From assembly GCF_015024225.1 (NCBI RefSeq), contig NZ_JACJGM010000012.1, forward strand, positions 62,001-126,000: a stretch of 64,000 nucleotides of DNA, given 5' to 3'. Positions 25,765 to 34,791 of the stretch are shown piece after piece. Each line of letters starts with the position of its first letter. Within the stretch, counting starts at the first letter, position 1. The notes beneath the pieces were generated by a model. That model saw only the letters and a list, made by a program, of their open reading frames with translations, did not search any database and was not told where the DNA came from. Source of the stretch: Nocardioides lijunqiniae. GTDB taxonomy: Bacteria > Actinomycetota > Actinomycetes > Propionibacteriales > Nocardioidaceae. The translations under genes and the position numbers were made by a program.

Positions 25765-25983
25765 TCAGCCTTCCTGTGACTCTTCCGACCCTGCCGTCGT
25801 GCCGTCCTCGCCGAGCTGCTCGGCGTCCTTGCCGCCGTCCAGCAGGCCCTCGACGGTCTCGTTGTCGTCGAGGCCCTCGGCGAGCGGGTTGTCCTCGCCC
25901 GGCTGGAGGTCCTCGGGCAGCTTGTCGTCGGAGACGCCGACGGCGTCGTCGTGGTCGCTGGGGGTGGTCTCGGAGTCGCTCAT
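25765..25983 (-). CDS. Small acidic protein, unknown
   Basis: 72 residues, highly acidic (many Asp/Glu, few basic residues), no membrane segment, begins MSDSETTPSDHDD. The frame is open further upstream, but the ATG at 25983 is the only sensible start, since the extension would run into the hydrolase gene. It follows the metallo-hydrolase gene on the same strand after 19 bases and may be co-transcribed. No family is recognised; likely disordered. Confidence 0.5.
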   Translation of the reverse strand: MSDSETTPSDHDDAVGVSDDKLPEDLQPGEDNPLAEGLDDNETVEGLLDGGKDAEQLGEDGTTAGSEESQEG

Positions 25984-26002
25984 GCTCCGAACGTAACCCT
26001 CC

Positions 26003-26866
26003 TCAGGCCAGCGGCAAACGTCGCTCGCCGCGCTCGAGCTGCGCAAAGCCACGTCGTACGGCGTGAGCGAGCGCCTCGCGCGGGAAGGGCCACTCCTCGG
26101 CGGCCGCCAGCGCGTCCTCGGGGCGCACCCCGCGACCGGCCAGCTCGCGGATGGTCTCGGCGACGAGGCCGACCTGGTTGCGCTGGGTCTCCACGAACTC
26201 ACGGTCCACGGCAGCGCCGTGGCCGGGCACGACCACGCTGGCCGAGGTGGTCAGCCCGAGCAGGATGTCGAGGGTCCACGGCCACTCGAGCGGGTAGCAG
26301 TCGCCGCCGTAGCCGGGCACGCCCCCGGTCGCGGCGGACTCCTCGATCAGGTCGCCGGCCAGCAGCACGTCGCAGTCGGGCACGCGCACGACCAGGTCAC
26401 CCGCGGTGTGGCCGCGGCCCGGGTGGACGAGCTCTACCAGGCGGTCACCGAGGTCGAGCACGACCGCGGAGGAGAACGTGTGGTCGGCCGCGACGACCTC
26501 GGTGGCGACGACCTCGTCGCGGTGCGGGTCGTCGGGGTCGTCGCGGTAGAGACCCTTCACCCGTTCGCCGGCGGCGAGGGTCTGCGCGGCGGCGGCCTCG
26601 TGCGCGTGGATCGGGATGGCGCCGTACGCCGTGCGGAACTCGTGGTTGCCGAAGGTGTGGTCGAAGTGCTCGTGGGTGTTGATCACGCCGGTGACGTCGC
26701 CGACGCCCAGCGCGCGGACGTCCTCCAGCACCTGGCGCGCCGCGAGCGCCGAGGCGTGGGTGTCGACGGCCAGCAGCCCGCCCGACCCGCGCACGAGCGT
26801 GACGTTGACGTCGAACCAGTCGTAGCGGGCGACCCAGACGCGGTCGGCTACCTCGAGGAATGCCAC
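26003..26866 (-). CDS. MBL-fold metallo-hydrolase
   Basis: 287 residues of the metallo-beta-lactamase fold. The metal motif is INTHEHFDHTFGN (HxHxDH), followed by GRGHTAGDLVVRVPDCDVLLAGDLIEE (third His and bridging Asp) and VVPGHGAAVD (last His), so both zinc sites look complete. The family hydrolyses thioesters, lactones, glutathione conjugates and others; the substrate is open. The start is GTG at 26866 (MAFLEVADRVWVARYDWF); a TTG at 26875 is possible. No signal peptide. Confidence 0.86.
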   Translation of the reverse strand: MAFLEVADRVWVARYDWFDVNVTLVRGSGGLLAVDTHASALAARQVLEDVRALGVGDVTGVINTHEHFDHTFGNHEFRTAYGAIPIHAHEAAAAQTLAAGERVKGLYRDDPDDPHRDEVVATEVVAADHTFSSAVVLDLGDRLVELVHPGRGHTAGDLVVRVPDCDVLLAGDLIEESAATGGVPGYGGDCYPLEWPWTLDILLGLTTSASVVVPGHGAAVDREFVETQRNQVGLVAETIRELAGRGVRPEDALAAAEEWPFPREALAHAVRRGFAQLERGERRLPLA

Positions 26867-26894
26867 GCGGCCCAATGTAGGCCGCCGGTCGGGG

Positions 26895-27626
26895 TCAGCA
26901 GAGGCCGGAGTGCAGCTGGCGGCGCAGGAGCTCGCCGAGCTCCTCGGTCGTGGAGGCCGGCGTGGCGAACGTCAGCTCGCGCGTGTGGGCGCCGTCCAGG
27001 TCGACCCAGTGCACCAGCACGCCGTCGGGGCGCAGGTCGGCGAGGGCGACCCCGACCACCTGGGAGAGCCGGGTGCCGCTCGTCGTGGCGACGGCGCGCC
27101 GCAGCTCCTCCTGGTGGCAGTGGTTGGCGTGCTCGACGGAGCGCTGGAGGTAGCCGCGGTTGAGGCGGTGGTCGGGGGAGCGGAACGGCGCCAGCGGCAC
27201 CCGGTACTGCTGCTCGGGGCGGCTCCCGGTGCGGGCGAGCAGTGCGAAGGTGATGGAGAGCTCGACGATGTCGCGCGCCTCGCCGCAGCACCCGCAGTCC
27301 TCGCGGGCCGTGACCCGCAGCGTGCCGGCCAGCGTGAGCGTGGCCGCCCGGTCGGAGGAGCCCGGCGCGCCGAGGCCGCTCTCGAGGGTGAGCAGGGCGC
27401 TGGCGCCGATCTGCGCGGCGGCGGCCAGGTCGCTGCCGGGCACGCACGAGAACGTCGGGGTGCCGTCGAGGTCCTGCATGCCCAGGTCGGCGGTCCCGGC
27501 CAGGACGTCCTCGACGCCGTCGACGACGAGGTTCACCCCGGCCGGGCAGGCCAGGATGCTGCGGGCGGCCGCGGCCAGCTGCCGGGGCTCGTCGAGGGCG
27601 GTGAGGTGGCTGGTGTCCGTGCTCAT
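26895..27626 (-). CDS. DUF2470 domain protein, HugZ-like heme/iron utilisation
   Basis: 243 residues. The N-terminal part has the split-barrel pattern of the pyridoxamine-phosphate-oxidase superfamily. The C-terminal 80 residues (SVEHANHCHQEELRRAV to the end) match DUF2470, as in HugZ-type heme-degrading proteins. A CGCCGE segment mid-protein is unusual. A likely IdeR/DtxR box lies 16-34 bases before the ATG, so repression by iron is expected. AGGAG precedes the ATG by 6 bases. It is divergent from hrcA. Confidence 0.8.
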   Translation of the reverse strand: MSTDTSHLTALDEPRQLAAAARSILACPAGVNLVVDGVEDVLAGTADLGMQDLDGTPTFSCVPGSDLAAAAQIGASALLTLESGLGAPGSSDRAATLTLAGTLRVTAREDCGCCGEARDIVELSITFALLARTGSRPEQQYRVPLAPFRSPDHRLNRGYLQRSVEHANHCHQEELRRAVATTSGTRLSQVVGVALADLRPDGVLVHWVDLDGAHTRELTFATPASTTEELGELLRRQLHSGLC

Positions 27627-27641
27627 GGGCGCTCCTGGAGG

Positions 27642-27660
27642 TGAGGTAAGGCAACCCTAA
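27642..27660 (-). promoter_or_regulatory. Probable IdeR/DtxR iron box
   Basis: On the minus strand TTAGGGTTGCCTTACCTCA matches the DtxR/IdeR consensus TTAGGTTAGCCTAACCTAA at 15 of 19 positions, including both TTAGG and the central GCCT. It sits just upstream of the DUF2470 gene. Confidence 0.7.
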
Positions 27661-27728
27661 CTGATACGCGCTTCAACGGCGACGCCCACCGCGAGGGAAT
27701 GTCGGGTGTGCTCGGGCCGCGGGTAGGA

Positions 27729-27755
27729 TTGGCACTCGGATCATCGGAGTGCCAA
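27729..27755 (+). promoter_or_regulatory. CIRCE operator of HrcA
   Basis: TTGGCACTC and GAGTGCCAA are perfect inverted arms separated by nine bases, matching the CIRCE consensus. The site overlaps a likely -10 (TAGGAT, 27724-27729) and lies 17 bases before hrcA, so HrcA should repress its own operon. Confidence 0.93.
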
Positions 27756-27772
27756 ACGGGCGGGAGGCGGAC

Positions 27773-28798
27773 ATGCAGGAGGAGCGCAGGCTGGCCGTGC
27801 TCCGCGCGATCGTCGAGGACTACGTCGCCACCGAGGAGCCCGTCGGCTCCAAGGCCCTGGTGGAGCGGCACGGCCTCGGCGTCTCGCCGGCCACGGTCCG
27901 CAACGACATGGCGGCGCTGGAGGACGAGGGCTACATCACCCAGCCCCACACCAGCGCCGGACGGGTGCCCACGGACAAGGGCTACCGGCTCTTCGTCGAC
28001 CGGCTCACCACGGTCAAGCCGATGAGCGCGGCCGAGCGGCGCGCGGTCTCCACCTTCCTCGACGGCGCGGTCGACCTCGACGACGTCGTCCAGCGCTCCG
28101 TGCGGGTGCTCTCGCAGCTGACCCGTCAGGTCGCCGTCGTGCAGTACCCCACCCTCTCGCGCTCGACCGTGCGCCACGTCGAGCTGGTGGCCCTCGCCCC
28201 GCGCCGGCTGCTGGCCGTCCTCATCCTCAGCACCGGCAGGGTCGAGCAGCGGATCGTCGAGCTCGGCGCCGACCTCAGCGACGAGGCGCTCGCCGACCTG
28301 CGCTCACGGGTCAACTCCGTCGCCGCCGGCGAGATCATCTCCACCGCGGTCACGGCGCTGCGCGCCCTCGCCGCCGAGCCGCCCACGGCCGACCTGGCGG
28401 CGTACGTCGGACCGGTGGTGGAGGCCCTGGCCGAGGCGATGAGCGACCACCGCTCCGACGAGCGCATCGCGGTGGGCGGCGCCGCCAACCTCGCGCGCTA
28501 CGGCGACAGCTTCGACTCCGCCGTGCGCCCCCTGCTCGAGGCCCTGGAGGAGCACGTCGTGCTGCTCAAGCTGCTCGGCGAGGCCACCACCGGTGGCATG
28601 GTGACCGTGCGCATCGGCGCCGAGGGCCCCTACGAGCAGCTCGCCTCCACCAGCGTCGTGGCCACCGGCTACGGCCCGACCAACGACGCCCTCGCCACGC
28701 TGGGGGTGGTGGGTCCGACCCGCATGGACTACCCCGGCACGATGACCGCGGTGCGCGCGGTCGCCCGCTACGTCTCCCGCATCCTCGACGAGGACTGA
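27773..28798 (+). CDS. hrcA: Heat-inducible transcriptional repressor HrcA
   Basis: 341 residues. The N-terminal winged helix ([60 protein letters not shown]) is the standard HrcA DNA-binding block, followed by the GAF-like dimer domain ending at YVSRILDED. It binds CIRCE with help from the GroEL chaperonin. GGGAGG lies before the ATG at 27773; an upstream ATG at 27749 lies inside the operator and is unlikely. It forms an operon with dnaJ and rsmE. Confidence 0.97.
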   Translation: MQEERRLAVLRAIVEDYVATEEPVGSKALVERHGLGVSPATVRNDMAALEDEGYITQPHTSAGRVPTDKGYRLFVDRLTTVKPMSAAERRAVSTFLDGAVDLDDVVQRSVRVLSQLTRQVAVVQYPTLSRSTVRHVELVALAPRRLLAVLILSTGRVEQRIVELGADLSDEALADLRSRVNSVAAGEIISTAVTALRALAAEPPTADLAAYVGPVVEALAEAMSDHRSDERIAVGGAANLARYGDSFDSAVRPLLEALEEHVVLLKLLGEATTGGMVTVRIGAEGPYEQLASTSVVATGYGPTNDALATLGVVGPTRMDYPGTMTAVRAVARYVSRILDED

Positions 28799-28846
28799 GC
28801 GGCGCCCACGCGCGCCCGAACCTCCCGACCCAGACAAGGAACCACG

Positions 28847-30022
28847 TTGAGCAAGGACCTGTACGAGCTGCTCGGTGTCGCCCGCGACGCGGACGACGAC
28901 GCCATCAAGAAGGCCTACCGACGCCTCGCGCGGCAGTACCACCCGGACGTCAACCCGGACCCCGACACCCAGGAGACCTTCAAGGAGATCTCCCTGGCCT
29001 ACGAGGTCCTCTCCGACCCGCAGAAGCGGGCCGCCTACGACCGTGGCGGCGACCCGTTCGGCGGTGGCCAGGCGGGCTTCGGGCAGGGCGCCGGCTTCTC
29101 GTTCACCGACATCATGGACGCCTTCTTCGGCGGCCAGCCGGGTGCCGGCGGTCAGGGCGGTCGCGGACCGCGCTCGCGCGTGCGACGCGGCCAGGACGCG
29201 CTCATCCGCCTCGAGATCTCCCTCGCGGAGGCGGCCTTCGGGGTGGCCCGCGAGCTCAAGGTCGACACCGCGGTGCTGTGCGACGCCTGCCACGGCGAGG
29301 GCGCCGCCCCCGGCTCCCACCCGGTGACGTGCGAGACCTGCCGCGGGGCGGGCGAGGTGGCCCAGGTCCAGCGCTCGTTCCTCGGCGAGATCCGCACCCT
29401 GCGCCCGTGCGCGGCGTGCCGCGGCTTCGGCTCGATCATCTCCGACCCCTGCCGCTCCTGCTCCGGCGACGGCCGGGTCCGCTCGCGCCGCACGCTGACG
29501 GTCAAGATCCCGGCGGGCGTCGACAACGGCACCCGCGTCCAGCTCACCGAGCAGGGCGAGGTCGGCCCCGGCGGTGGCCCCGCCGGCGACCTGTACGTCG
29601 AGATCCACGTGGCCGAGCACGAGACGTTCACCCGCCACGGCAACGACCTGCACTGCACGGTCTCGGTGCCGATGACCGCCGCCGCCCTGGGCACGTCCCT
29701 CACGCTGCCGACCCTCGAGGCCGACATCGAGCAGGGCGCCGACTCCGGCGTCGAGACGTCCTTCGAGCTCGAGATCGGCTCCGGCACGCAGTCGGGGACC
29801 CAGCAGGTGCTGCGCGCCCGCGGCGTCCCGGGCCTGCGCGGCGGCCGTGGCGACCTCGTCGTCACCATCCTGGTCGAGACCCCGCAGCGCCTCGACGCCC
29901 GTCAGGAGGAGCTGCTGCGCGAGCTGGCGGCGATCCGGCACGAGGAGTCCCCGACGGGGCAGGTGCCCGCCGGGGCCCAGCGCTCGGTCTTCGGTCGCCT
30001 GCGCGACGCGTTCAACCACTGA
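28847..30022 (+). CDS. dnaJ: Chaperone protein DnaJ
   Basis: 391 residues, class A J-protein and co-chaperone of DnaK. J domain with HPD ([14 protein letters not shown]) in residues 1-70, Gly/Phe-rich linker to about 110, then four zinc-finger repeats [32 protein letters not shown], and the substrate-binding C-terminal domains. The start is TTG at 28847 with AGGA upstream. The position after hrcA identifies it as the second actinobacterial DnaJ, under CIRCE control through read-through. It starts 48 bases after hrcA. Confidence 0.96.
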   Translation: MSKDLYELLGVARDADDDAIKKAYRRLARQYHPDVNPDPDTQETFKEISLAYEVLSDPQKRAAYDRGGDPFGGGQAGFGQGAGFSFTDIMDAFFGGQPGAGGQGGRGPRSRVRRGQDALIRLEISLAEAAFGVARELKVDTAVLCDACHGEGAAPGSHPVTCETCRGAGEVAQVQRSFLGEIRTLRPCAACRGFGSIISDPCRSCSGDGRVRSRRTLTVKIPAGVDNGTRVQLTEQGEVGPGGGPAGDLYVEIHVAEHETFTRHGNDLHCTVSVPMTAAALGTSLTLPTLEADIEQGADSGVETSFELEIGSGTQSGTQQVLRARGVPGLRGGRGDLVVTILVETPQRLDARQEELLRELAAIRHEESPTGQVPAGAQRSVFGRLRDAFNH

Positions 30023-30023
30023 C

Positions 30024-30767
30024 ATGTCGCTGCCCGTCCACCTGGTCCCGTCGCTCGACGGGGTCTCGGTCGGCACGACCGTCACCGTGGAGGGTGACGA
30101 GGCGCACCACGCCGTCGCCGTGCGTCGTACCCGGGTGGGGGAGCGGCTGGTCCTCACCGACGGCCGCGGCCGCACCATCACCGGGAGCGTCGCCGGCACC
30201 GGCAAGCGGCTCCTGAGCGTGCTGGCCGAGGCGGTCGAGGACCTGCCGGCCCCGGCGCCCTCCCTGGTCGTCGTGCAGGCGCTGCCGAAGGGCGACCGGG
30301 GCGAGCTCGCGGTCGAGGTGCTCACCGAGGTGGGCGTCGACACCGTCGTCCCCTGGGCAGCCGCCCGCAGCGTCGCCGTCTGGAAGGGCGACCGCGCCAC
30401 GAAGTCGCTGGGCCGGTGGCGGGCCACCGCGCGCGAGGCGGCCAAGCAGTCGCGCCGCCCCTGGCACCCCACGGTCGCCGATCTCGCCTCGACCTCGGAC
30501 GTCGTCGCGCTGGTGACGGCCGCCGACCTCGCCGTGGTGCTGCACGAGGACGCGACCGAGCACCTGGCCGCGTTCGAGGCCCCGAGCGCCGGCACCGTGC
30601 TGGTCGTGGTCGGCCCCGAGGGCGGTCTCACCGACGAGGAGGTGGCGGCCTTCGTCGGGGCGGGCGCCGTCAGCGTCCGCCTGGGCGCCGAGGTGCTCCG
30701 CACGTCGACCGCCGGCGTCGTCGCGTGCGCCGCCCTGCTGTCGCGCACGTCGCGCTGGGGCGCCTGA
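30024..30767 (+). CDS. rsmE: 16S rRNA (uracil(1498)-N(3))-methyltransferase RsmE
   Basis: 247 residues. SPOUT-class methyltransferase that methylates U1498 of 16S rRNA. N-terminal PUA-like part (DEAHHAVAVRRTRVGERLVLTDGRG), then the trefoil-knot domain with ALPKGDRGELAVEVLTEVGV, VVGPEGGLTDEEV and LGAEVLRTSTAGV. The ATG at 30024 starts one base after the dnaJ stop. It is the last gene of the hrcA operon and ends at a hairpin shared with the convergent gene. Confidence 0.96.
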   Translation: MSLPVHLVPSLDGVSVGTTVTVEGDEAHHAVAVRRTRVGERLVLTDGRGRTITGSVAGTGKRLLSVLAEAVEDLPAPAPSLVVVQALPKGDRGELAVEVLTEVGVDTVVPWAAARSVAVWKGDRATKSLGRWRATAREAAKQSRRPWHPTVADLASTSDVVALVTAADLAVVLHEDATEHLAAFEAPSAGTVLVVVGPEGGLTDEEVAAFVGAGAVSVRLGAEVLRTSTAGVVACAALLSRTSRWGA

Positions 30768-30786
30768 CCCGGCAGCCGCCGGTCAG
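30764..30786. terminator. Bidirectional terminator hairpin
   Basis: CTGACC (30764-30769) and GGTCAG (30781-30786) with an inner GGC/GCC pair form a stem that overlaps the stop codons of both rsmE and the convergent winged-helix gene. Confidence 0.6.
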
Positions 30787-31829
30787 CGGGCGAGCAGCGC
30801 CTCGACGCGCGCGGTCTCCTCGTCGAGCTCCGCCCGCTCCGCGCGGGTGAGCGGGCGCAGCGTCTCGAGCACCCGCACGCGACCCTCCTCGACGCGCCAG
30901 ATCCCCTCGAGCATGCCGTCGACGAACAGCGTGTGGCCGGTGCCGCCGTTGACCCCCGACCATGCGGTGCGCTTGTCGGGGTCGGTGACCCGGTCGCGGG
31001 CGCTGTGGGAGAGCCAGAGGTTGTCGTAGCAGCCGAGGAGCCGCACCGGCGCGGGCTCGTCCTCGTCGGCGACGACGCCGTCCGCGACGTCGAGGAGCAC
31101 CCGCCCGCGCTCGTCCTCGTGGCGGACCAGGTCGGGCATCCCGGCCAGCACGGGGCCGAGTCGCGTCACGCCCGACCAGGTCGTGACGTCGGCGGCGGTC
31201 GCGGGTCCGAAGGCACGCAGGTAGCGGCGCACCAGGTCCTCGACGTCCGGCTCCGCGAGCGGGCGGCCCAGCCATCGGTCGACGTACTGGTAGACGACCC
31301 CGCCCGACCCCTTCCAGGTGCCGCGTGGCGGGAGCTGCGCCAGCGGCGCGACCAGCCGTGCGAGCTGGCCCAGGGCTGCGGGCGGCACGCCGGGGAAGCG
31401 CTCCGCCAGCGCCGCGCCGAGTGCCTTCTGGGTCGACGGCCCCTCCGCCAGCGCGGCGGACAGCGCGGCGTCGAAGGCGGCGCGGTCGACCCCGAGCGCG
31501 GGTCGGGTGTTCTGGCTGGAGCGCAGCTCCTGCTCCTGACGGGACTGGGTCCACGACCGCAACGACAGCGCGTCCTCGGCCACCAGCAGGTGGATGGTCC
31601 CGCGCAGGCACAGCAGCCGCACCAGCGAGCGCTCCTCGAGGCCGCGGGTGACCTCGTGCGGGTCGAGGTCGGTGAGGCGCGCGGCCAGGCCGAGGAAGGG
31701 TGGCAGGGTCTCCTGCGCCTGCAGCCCGACCAGGTGGTGGGACAGCCCGGCCGGAGTCAGGTCGGTGCGCTCGAGCAGGTGCTGGCGGCGCAGCAGGGTG
31801 CGGTTGAGCCGCCGCTGCGTGAGCCTCAC
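30783..31829 (-). CDS. Winged helix DNA-binding domain protein (HTH_42)
   Basis: 348 residues of the AlkX/YcaQ-related HTH_42 family, built from repeated winged helices. Typical marks are RLLCLRGTIHLLVAEDAL, the WxG-type block LGPVLAGMPDLVRHEDERG, LLGCYDNLWLSHSARDRV and VNGGTGHTLFVDGMLEGIWR. YcaQ/AlkX members are DNA glycosylases that unhook crosslinks; the QxD motif of those enzymes is not obvious here, so the catalytic role is uncertain. The start is GTG at 31829. Confidence 0.83.
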   Translation of the reverse strand: MRLTQRRLNRTLLRRQHLLERTDLTPAGLSHHLVGLQAQETLPPFLGLAARLTDLDPHEVTRGLEERSLVRLLCLRGTIHLLVAEDALSLRSWTQSRQEQELRSSQNTRPALGVDRAAFDAALSAALAEGPSTQKALGAALAERFPGVPPAALGQLARLVAPLAQLPPRGTWKGSGGVVYQYVDRWLGRPLAEPDVEDLVRRYLRAFGPATAADVTTWSGVTRLGPVLAGMPDLVRHEDERGRVLLDVADGVVADEDEPAPVRLLGCYDNLWLSHSARDRVTDPDKRTAWSGVNGGTGHTLFVDGMLEGIWRVEEGRVRVLETLRPLTRAERAELDEETARVEALLAR

Positions 31830-31853
31830 CGGACCTGCCTCACGGGAGCCGGC

Positions 31854-32792
31854 CTACTCGACCGTGATCGTCTTGGTGTCGACCGTCGGGCCGAAGCCCT
31901 CCTCGCCGCCCGACGGGTCGCCGGTGGTGGCCTCGAAGGTGTAGTCGCCGGGGGCCAGGCCCGAGACGTCGACCTCGCTCTCCCACGGGTAGAGCTTGTC
32001 CATCCAGCCCTCGGCGGTCGCGAAGCCCTCGAGCACGACCTCCTCGCCCTGCTTGACCTGCCACGGCACGGTGGCCTCGAAGGCGCTCGCCACCCCGCTC
32101 GCGGTGAACGTGCCGCTCACGGTCGCTCCCTCCTCGGGAGCCGTGACGTTGACCAGGGCGAGGGTGTCGATCTCGCCCGCGCGCTTCAGCCCGGAGGAGG
32201 TGTCGACGCCGAAGAGCGTGCTGGGGGAGCCGCCCAGCTCGACGGTCACCGGGTCCTTCTGCTGCTGGACGCCCTGGAGCGTGTAGACGAGCTGCTGGGC
32301 GGCGAGTCGCGCGGTCCGCTTGCTCATGCCCTCCGGGGCGGTGGCGTAGGCGCTGTCGGCGAGCTCGACCACGAAGCCCGACCCGGCGTCGTAGGACACC
32401 GAGGCGAAGTCGCCGGCGCTGAACAGGGTGCCGTAGTCGGCGTCGTTCGCGTCCCCGGCGGTCATCAACGCCGCCGCCTCGGCGAGCGGGTCGTCGCCCT
32501 CGACCTTGCGGAACTCGCGGTAGAGCCGCCGGCCCTGCGGGGTGTCGCCGACGAAGTAGACCGGCACCGTGACCTGCTCGCCCGAGCCGTCGCCGGAGCC
32601 GCCCGAGCCGTCGCCCGCGTCGCTCGGCGTCGGGGCCGGCTCGCCGGACGGCGTGGCCTCGGAGCTCTGTCCGCCCGTGCCCTCGGGGTCGTCGGCGACC
32701 GGGTCGGGGTCGTCGCCGCAGCCGGCCAGGACGACGCTGCCGACGAGGCCGGCGAGCGCGAGGGCGAGAGAACGACTCCGAGGGGTGCTCAT
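31854..32792 (-). CDS. GerMN/Gmad2 domain lipoprotein
   Basis: 312 residues. Lipoprotein signal MSTPRSRSLALALAGLVGSVVLAGC with lipobox LAGC. A Gly/Ser/Asp-rich linker follows, then a GerMN-type domain (TVPVYFVGDTPQGRRLYREFRKV to about residue 205) and a C-terminal Gmad2 immunoglobulin-like domain (VNVTAPEEGATVSGTFTASGVASAFEATVPW). Such proteins are anchored outside the membrane, and in non-sporulating actinobacteria the function is unknown. An ATG three codons upstream (32801) is an alternative; GAGG placement favours 32792. Confidence 0.84.
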   Translation of the reverse strand: MSTPRSRSLALALAGLVGSVVLAGCGDDPDPVADDPEGTGGQSSEATPSGEPAPTPSDAGDGSGGSGDGSGEQVTVPVYFVGDTPQGRRLYREFRKVEGDDPLAEAAALMTAGDANDADYGTLFSAGDFASVSYDAGSGFVVELADSAYATAPEGMSKRTARLAAQQLVYTLQGVQQQKDPVTVELGGSPSTLFGVDTSSGLKRAGEIDTLALVNVTAPEEGATVSGTFTASGVASAFEATVPWQVKQGEEVVLEGFATAEGWMDKLYPWESEVDVSGLAPGDYTFEATTGDPSGGEEGFGPTVDTKTITVE

Positions 32793-32933
32793 GGCCTCCA
32801 TCCTCGCGGGGCGGCCCCGCTATTGCACGGTGATCGGGGGCGTGTCGGTCGCCCGCGGCCCTCGCGGTTCGCCTGCCCGGAGCGGGTGCGCCGTGCGAGC
32901 ATGGAGGCGCCGAGCCTGGGAGAGGGGCCTGTC

Positions 32934-33272
32934 GTGGACGACTGCCTGTTCTGCAAGATCGTGGCCGGGGAGATCCCCGCCGACATCGTGCACGCCACCG
33001 ATCGCACGGTCGCGTTCCGCGACATCAACGCGCAGGCCCCTACCCACGTGCTCGTGGTGCCGCGCGACCACCACGCGAACGCCGCCGAGCTCGCCGCCGC
33101 CGACCCGGCCGCCTCCGCCGAGCTGGTCCTTGCCGCGGCCGCGGTGGCGCAGGCCGAGGGCCACGACGACTACCGGCTGGTCTTCAACACCGGCGCCGGC
33201 GCCGGGCAGAGCGTCTTCCACGCCCACGTGCACGTGCTGGCCGGGCGCGACCTGACCTGGCCGCCGGGATGA
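32934..33272 (+). CDS. HIT family nucleotide-binding protein
   Basis: 112 residues of the histidine-triad superfamily (HINT-like phosphoramidase). CLFCKIVAGEIPADIV is the typical start, with the pair of Cys seen in zinc-binding HINT forms; HVLVVPRDHH is the central block and QSVFHAHVHVLAGRDL carries the HxHxH active-site triad. The GTG at 32934 has GAGAGGGG at good distance; the ATG at 32901 would add 11 residues. The stop overlaps the ATG of the copper monooxygenase-like lipoprotein gene. Confidence 0.92.
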   Translation: MDDCLFCKIVAGEIPADIVHATDRTVAFRDINAQAPTHVLVVPRDHHANAAELAAADPAASAELVLAAAAVAQAEGHDDYRLVFNTGAGAGQSVFHAHVHVLAGRDLTWPPG

Positions 33273-34486
33273 GCCGGCGGCGTACGACGCTGCTGGGCGC
33301 GGCCCTGCTCGCGGTCGTGCTGTCCGCGTGCTCCGGCACCGACGACCGCGCTCCGGCGGCGGCCACCGAGCCGTCGGCCGACGCCTCCGCGACGCCGACG
33401 GAGACGGCGAGCCCGCCGCCCGCCGCGCACCACCCCGACGTCGCACCTGCGAGGCTGAAGCCGCTGCGCGCCGGTGAGAAGCGCATCACGATGACGATGC
33501 CCGAGACCTACACGCCGTCCGCGCCGACCGGCACCGGCACCGACGACTACCGCTGCTTCCTGCTCGACCCGCACCTGGCCCGCGACAGCTACCTCACCGG
33601 CACCAACGTCGTGCCCGGCAACCCCGACGTCGTCCACCACGTCATCCTCTTCCGGGTGCCGCCCGAGCAGGTCGCAGCCGCCGAGCAGAAGGACGCCGAC
33701 ACCGAGGGGCAGGGCTGGACCTGCTTCGGTGGCAGCGGCCTCGAGGGGGAGTTCACCAACCCCGACGACGCGCCCTGGCTCGGCGCCTGGGCGCCCGGTG
33801 GCGAGGAGACGACGGTCAAGGCCGGCTACGGCGTCGACCTCCCGCGGGGATCGCGCATCGTCATGCAGGTCCACTACAACCTGCTCGCCGGCGCCAGCCC
33901 CGACATGAGCTCCACCCAGGTCCGCGTCACCCGGCGCGACCCGCGCACGACCGCGCTGCACACGTTCCTGATGCCGGCGCCGGTCGAGATGCCGTGCCGT
34001 CCTGGCCGCGACGCCTCGCCGCTGTGCGACCGCGAGGCCGCCCTGGCCGACGCCCGCGACCGCTTCGGCTCCGCCGGCGGGGCGCTCGCGCAGGGCCTGC
34101 ACTTCCTCTGCGGGAGCGACGTGGTGCCGTCCGGCACCACCGAGTGCACCCGCACGCTCGGCCGCGGGATGACCGTCCACGGCGTCGCCGGGCACATGCA
34201 CCTGCTGGGGCGGCGCATCACGATCGAGACGAACCCCGGCACCCCCGAGGCGCGCACGGTGCTCGACGTGCGTCCGTGGAACTTCGACGACCAGGGCTCG
34301 CGCCCCATCGAGCCGGTCCACGTCGACGCCTTCGACACCGTCAAGGTCACCTGTCGCCACGCGCAGTGGCTGCGCGACCGGCTGCCCGCCTTCGAGACCC
34401 AGCGCGAGGACCGCTACGTCCTCTGGGGCGAGGGCACCACCGACGAGATGTGCCTCGGCATGCTGCAGGTCGCCTTCGACCGGTAG
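33269..34486 (+). CDS. Copper type II monooxygenase-like (PHM/DBH fold) lipoprotein
   Basis: 405 residues. Lipoprotein signal ending LSACSG, then an Ala/Pro/Thr linker. The rest fits the two-domain fold of peptidylglycine monooxygenase. Likely CuA ligands are H123 and H124 (VVHHVILFRV) and H202 (MQVHYNL); likely CuB ligands are H309 and H311 (AGHMHLLG) and M394 (TDEMCLG). All six match the eukaryotic ligand set. Expected to act outside the membrane as a copper- and reductant-dependent hydroxylase; the substrate is unknown. The ATG overlaps the HIT gene stop. Confidence 0.83.
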   Translation: MSRRRTTLLGAALLAVVLSACSGTDDRAPAAATEPSADASATPTETASPPPAAHHPDVAPARLKPLRAGEKRITMTMPETYTPSAPTGTGTDDYRCFLLDPHLARDSYLTGTNVVPGNPDVVHHVILFRVPPEQVAAAEQKDADTEGQGWTCFGGSGLEGEFTNPDDAPWLGAWAPGGEETTVKAGYGVDLPRGSRIVMQVHYNLLAGASPDMSSTQVRVTRRDPRTTALHTFLMPAPVEMPCRPGRDASPLCDREAALADARDRFGSAGGALAQGLHFLCGSDVVPSGTTECTRTLGRGMTVHGVAGHMHLLGRRITIETNPGTPEARTVLDVRPWNFDDQGSRPIEPVHVDAFDTVKVTCRHAQWLRDRLPAFETQREDRYVLWGEGTTDEMCLGMLQVAFDR

Positions 34487-34493
34487 CGGCCTC

Positions 34494-34781
34494 TCAGACG
34501 TCGATCGTGAGGCGTACGTCGACCGCGTCGCCGAGCGCGATGCCCTCGGCCCGGCGGACGGCGTCCTTGAGGGGGACGACGTAGCCGCCGTCCTTGGGCC
34601 ACAGCGAGGTCGTCCAGTCGGTGCCGCCGATGCGGACCGCGACCGGGATCATGCCCCAGCCGTAGGTCACGGCGGCCGCGGCGAGTGCGATCGCCTCGCA
34701 CTCGTCCTCCGGCACGCTCACGAAGTGGTACGGCGCCGGGCCGCGCCACTCCCAGACCTCGCCCGCGAACTCCAGCTGCAC
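34494..34781 (-). CDS. DUF1905 domain-containing protein
   Basis: 95 residues, complete DUF1905 domain: VQLEFAGEVWEWRGPAPYHFVSVPED, ITYGWGMIPV-like core (here VTYGWGMIPVAVRIGGTDWTTSLWPKDGGYVVPLK) and the closing VDVRLTIDV. The family is a small beta-barrel of unknown function often paired with YdeI-type domains. The start is GTG at 34781, 10 bases after the stop of the small membrane protein gene, so the two form an operon. Confidence 0.85.
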   Translation of the reverse strand: MQLEFAGEVWEWRGPAPYHFVSVPEDECEAIALAAAAVTYGWGMIPVAVRIGGTDWTTSLWPKDGGYVVPLKDAVRRAEGIALGDAVDVRLTIDV

Positions 34782-34791
34782 CGGGCCCGCC

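Noticed and set aside
30933..32900. Long plus-strand frame running into the HIT gene
   Set aside because: It is antisense to the winged-helix and GerMN lipoprotein genes; only the end from 32934 encodes the HIT protein.
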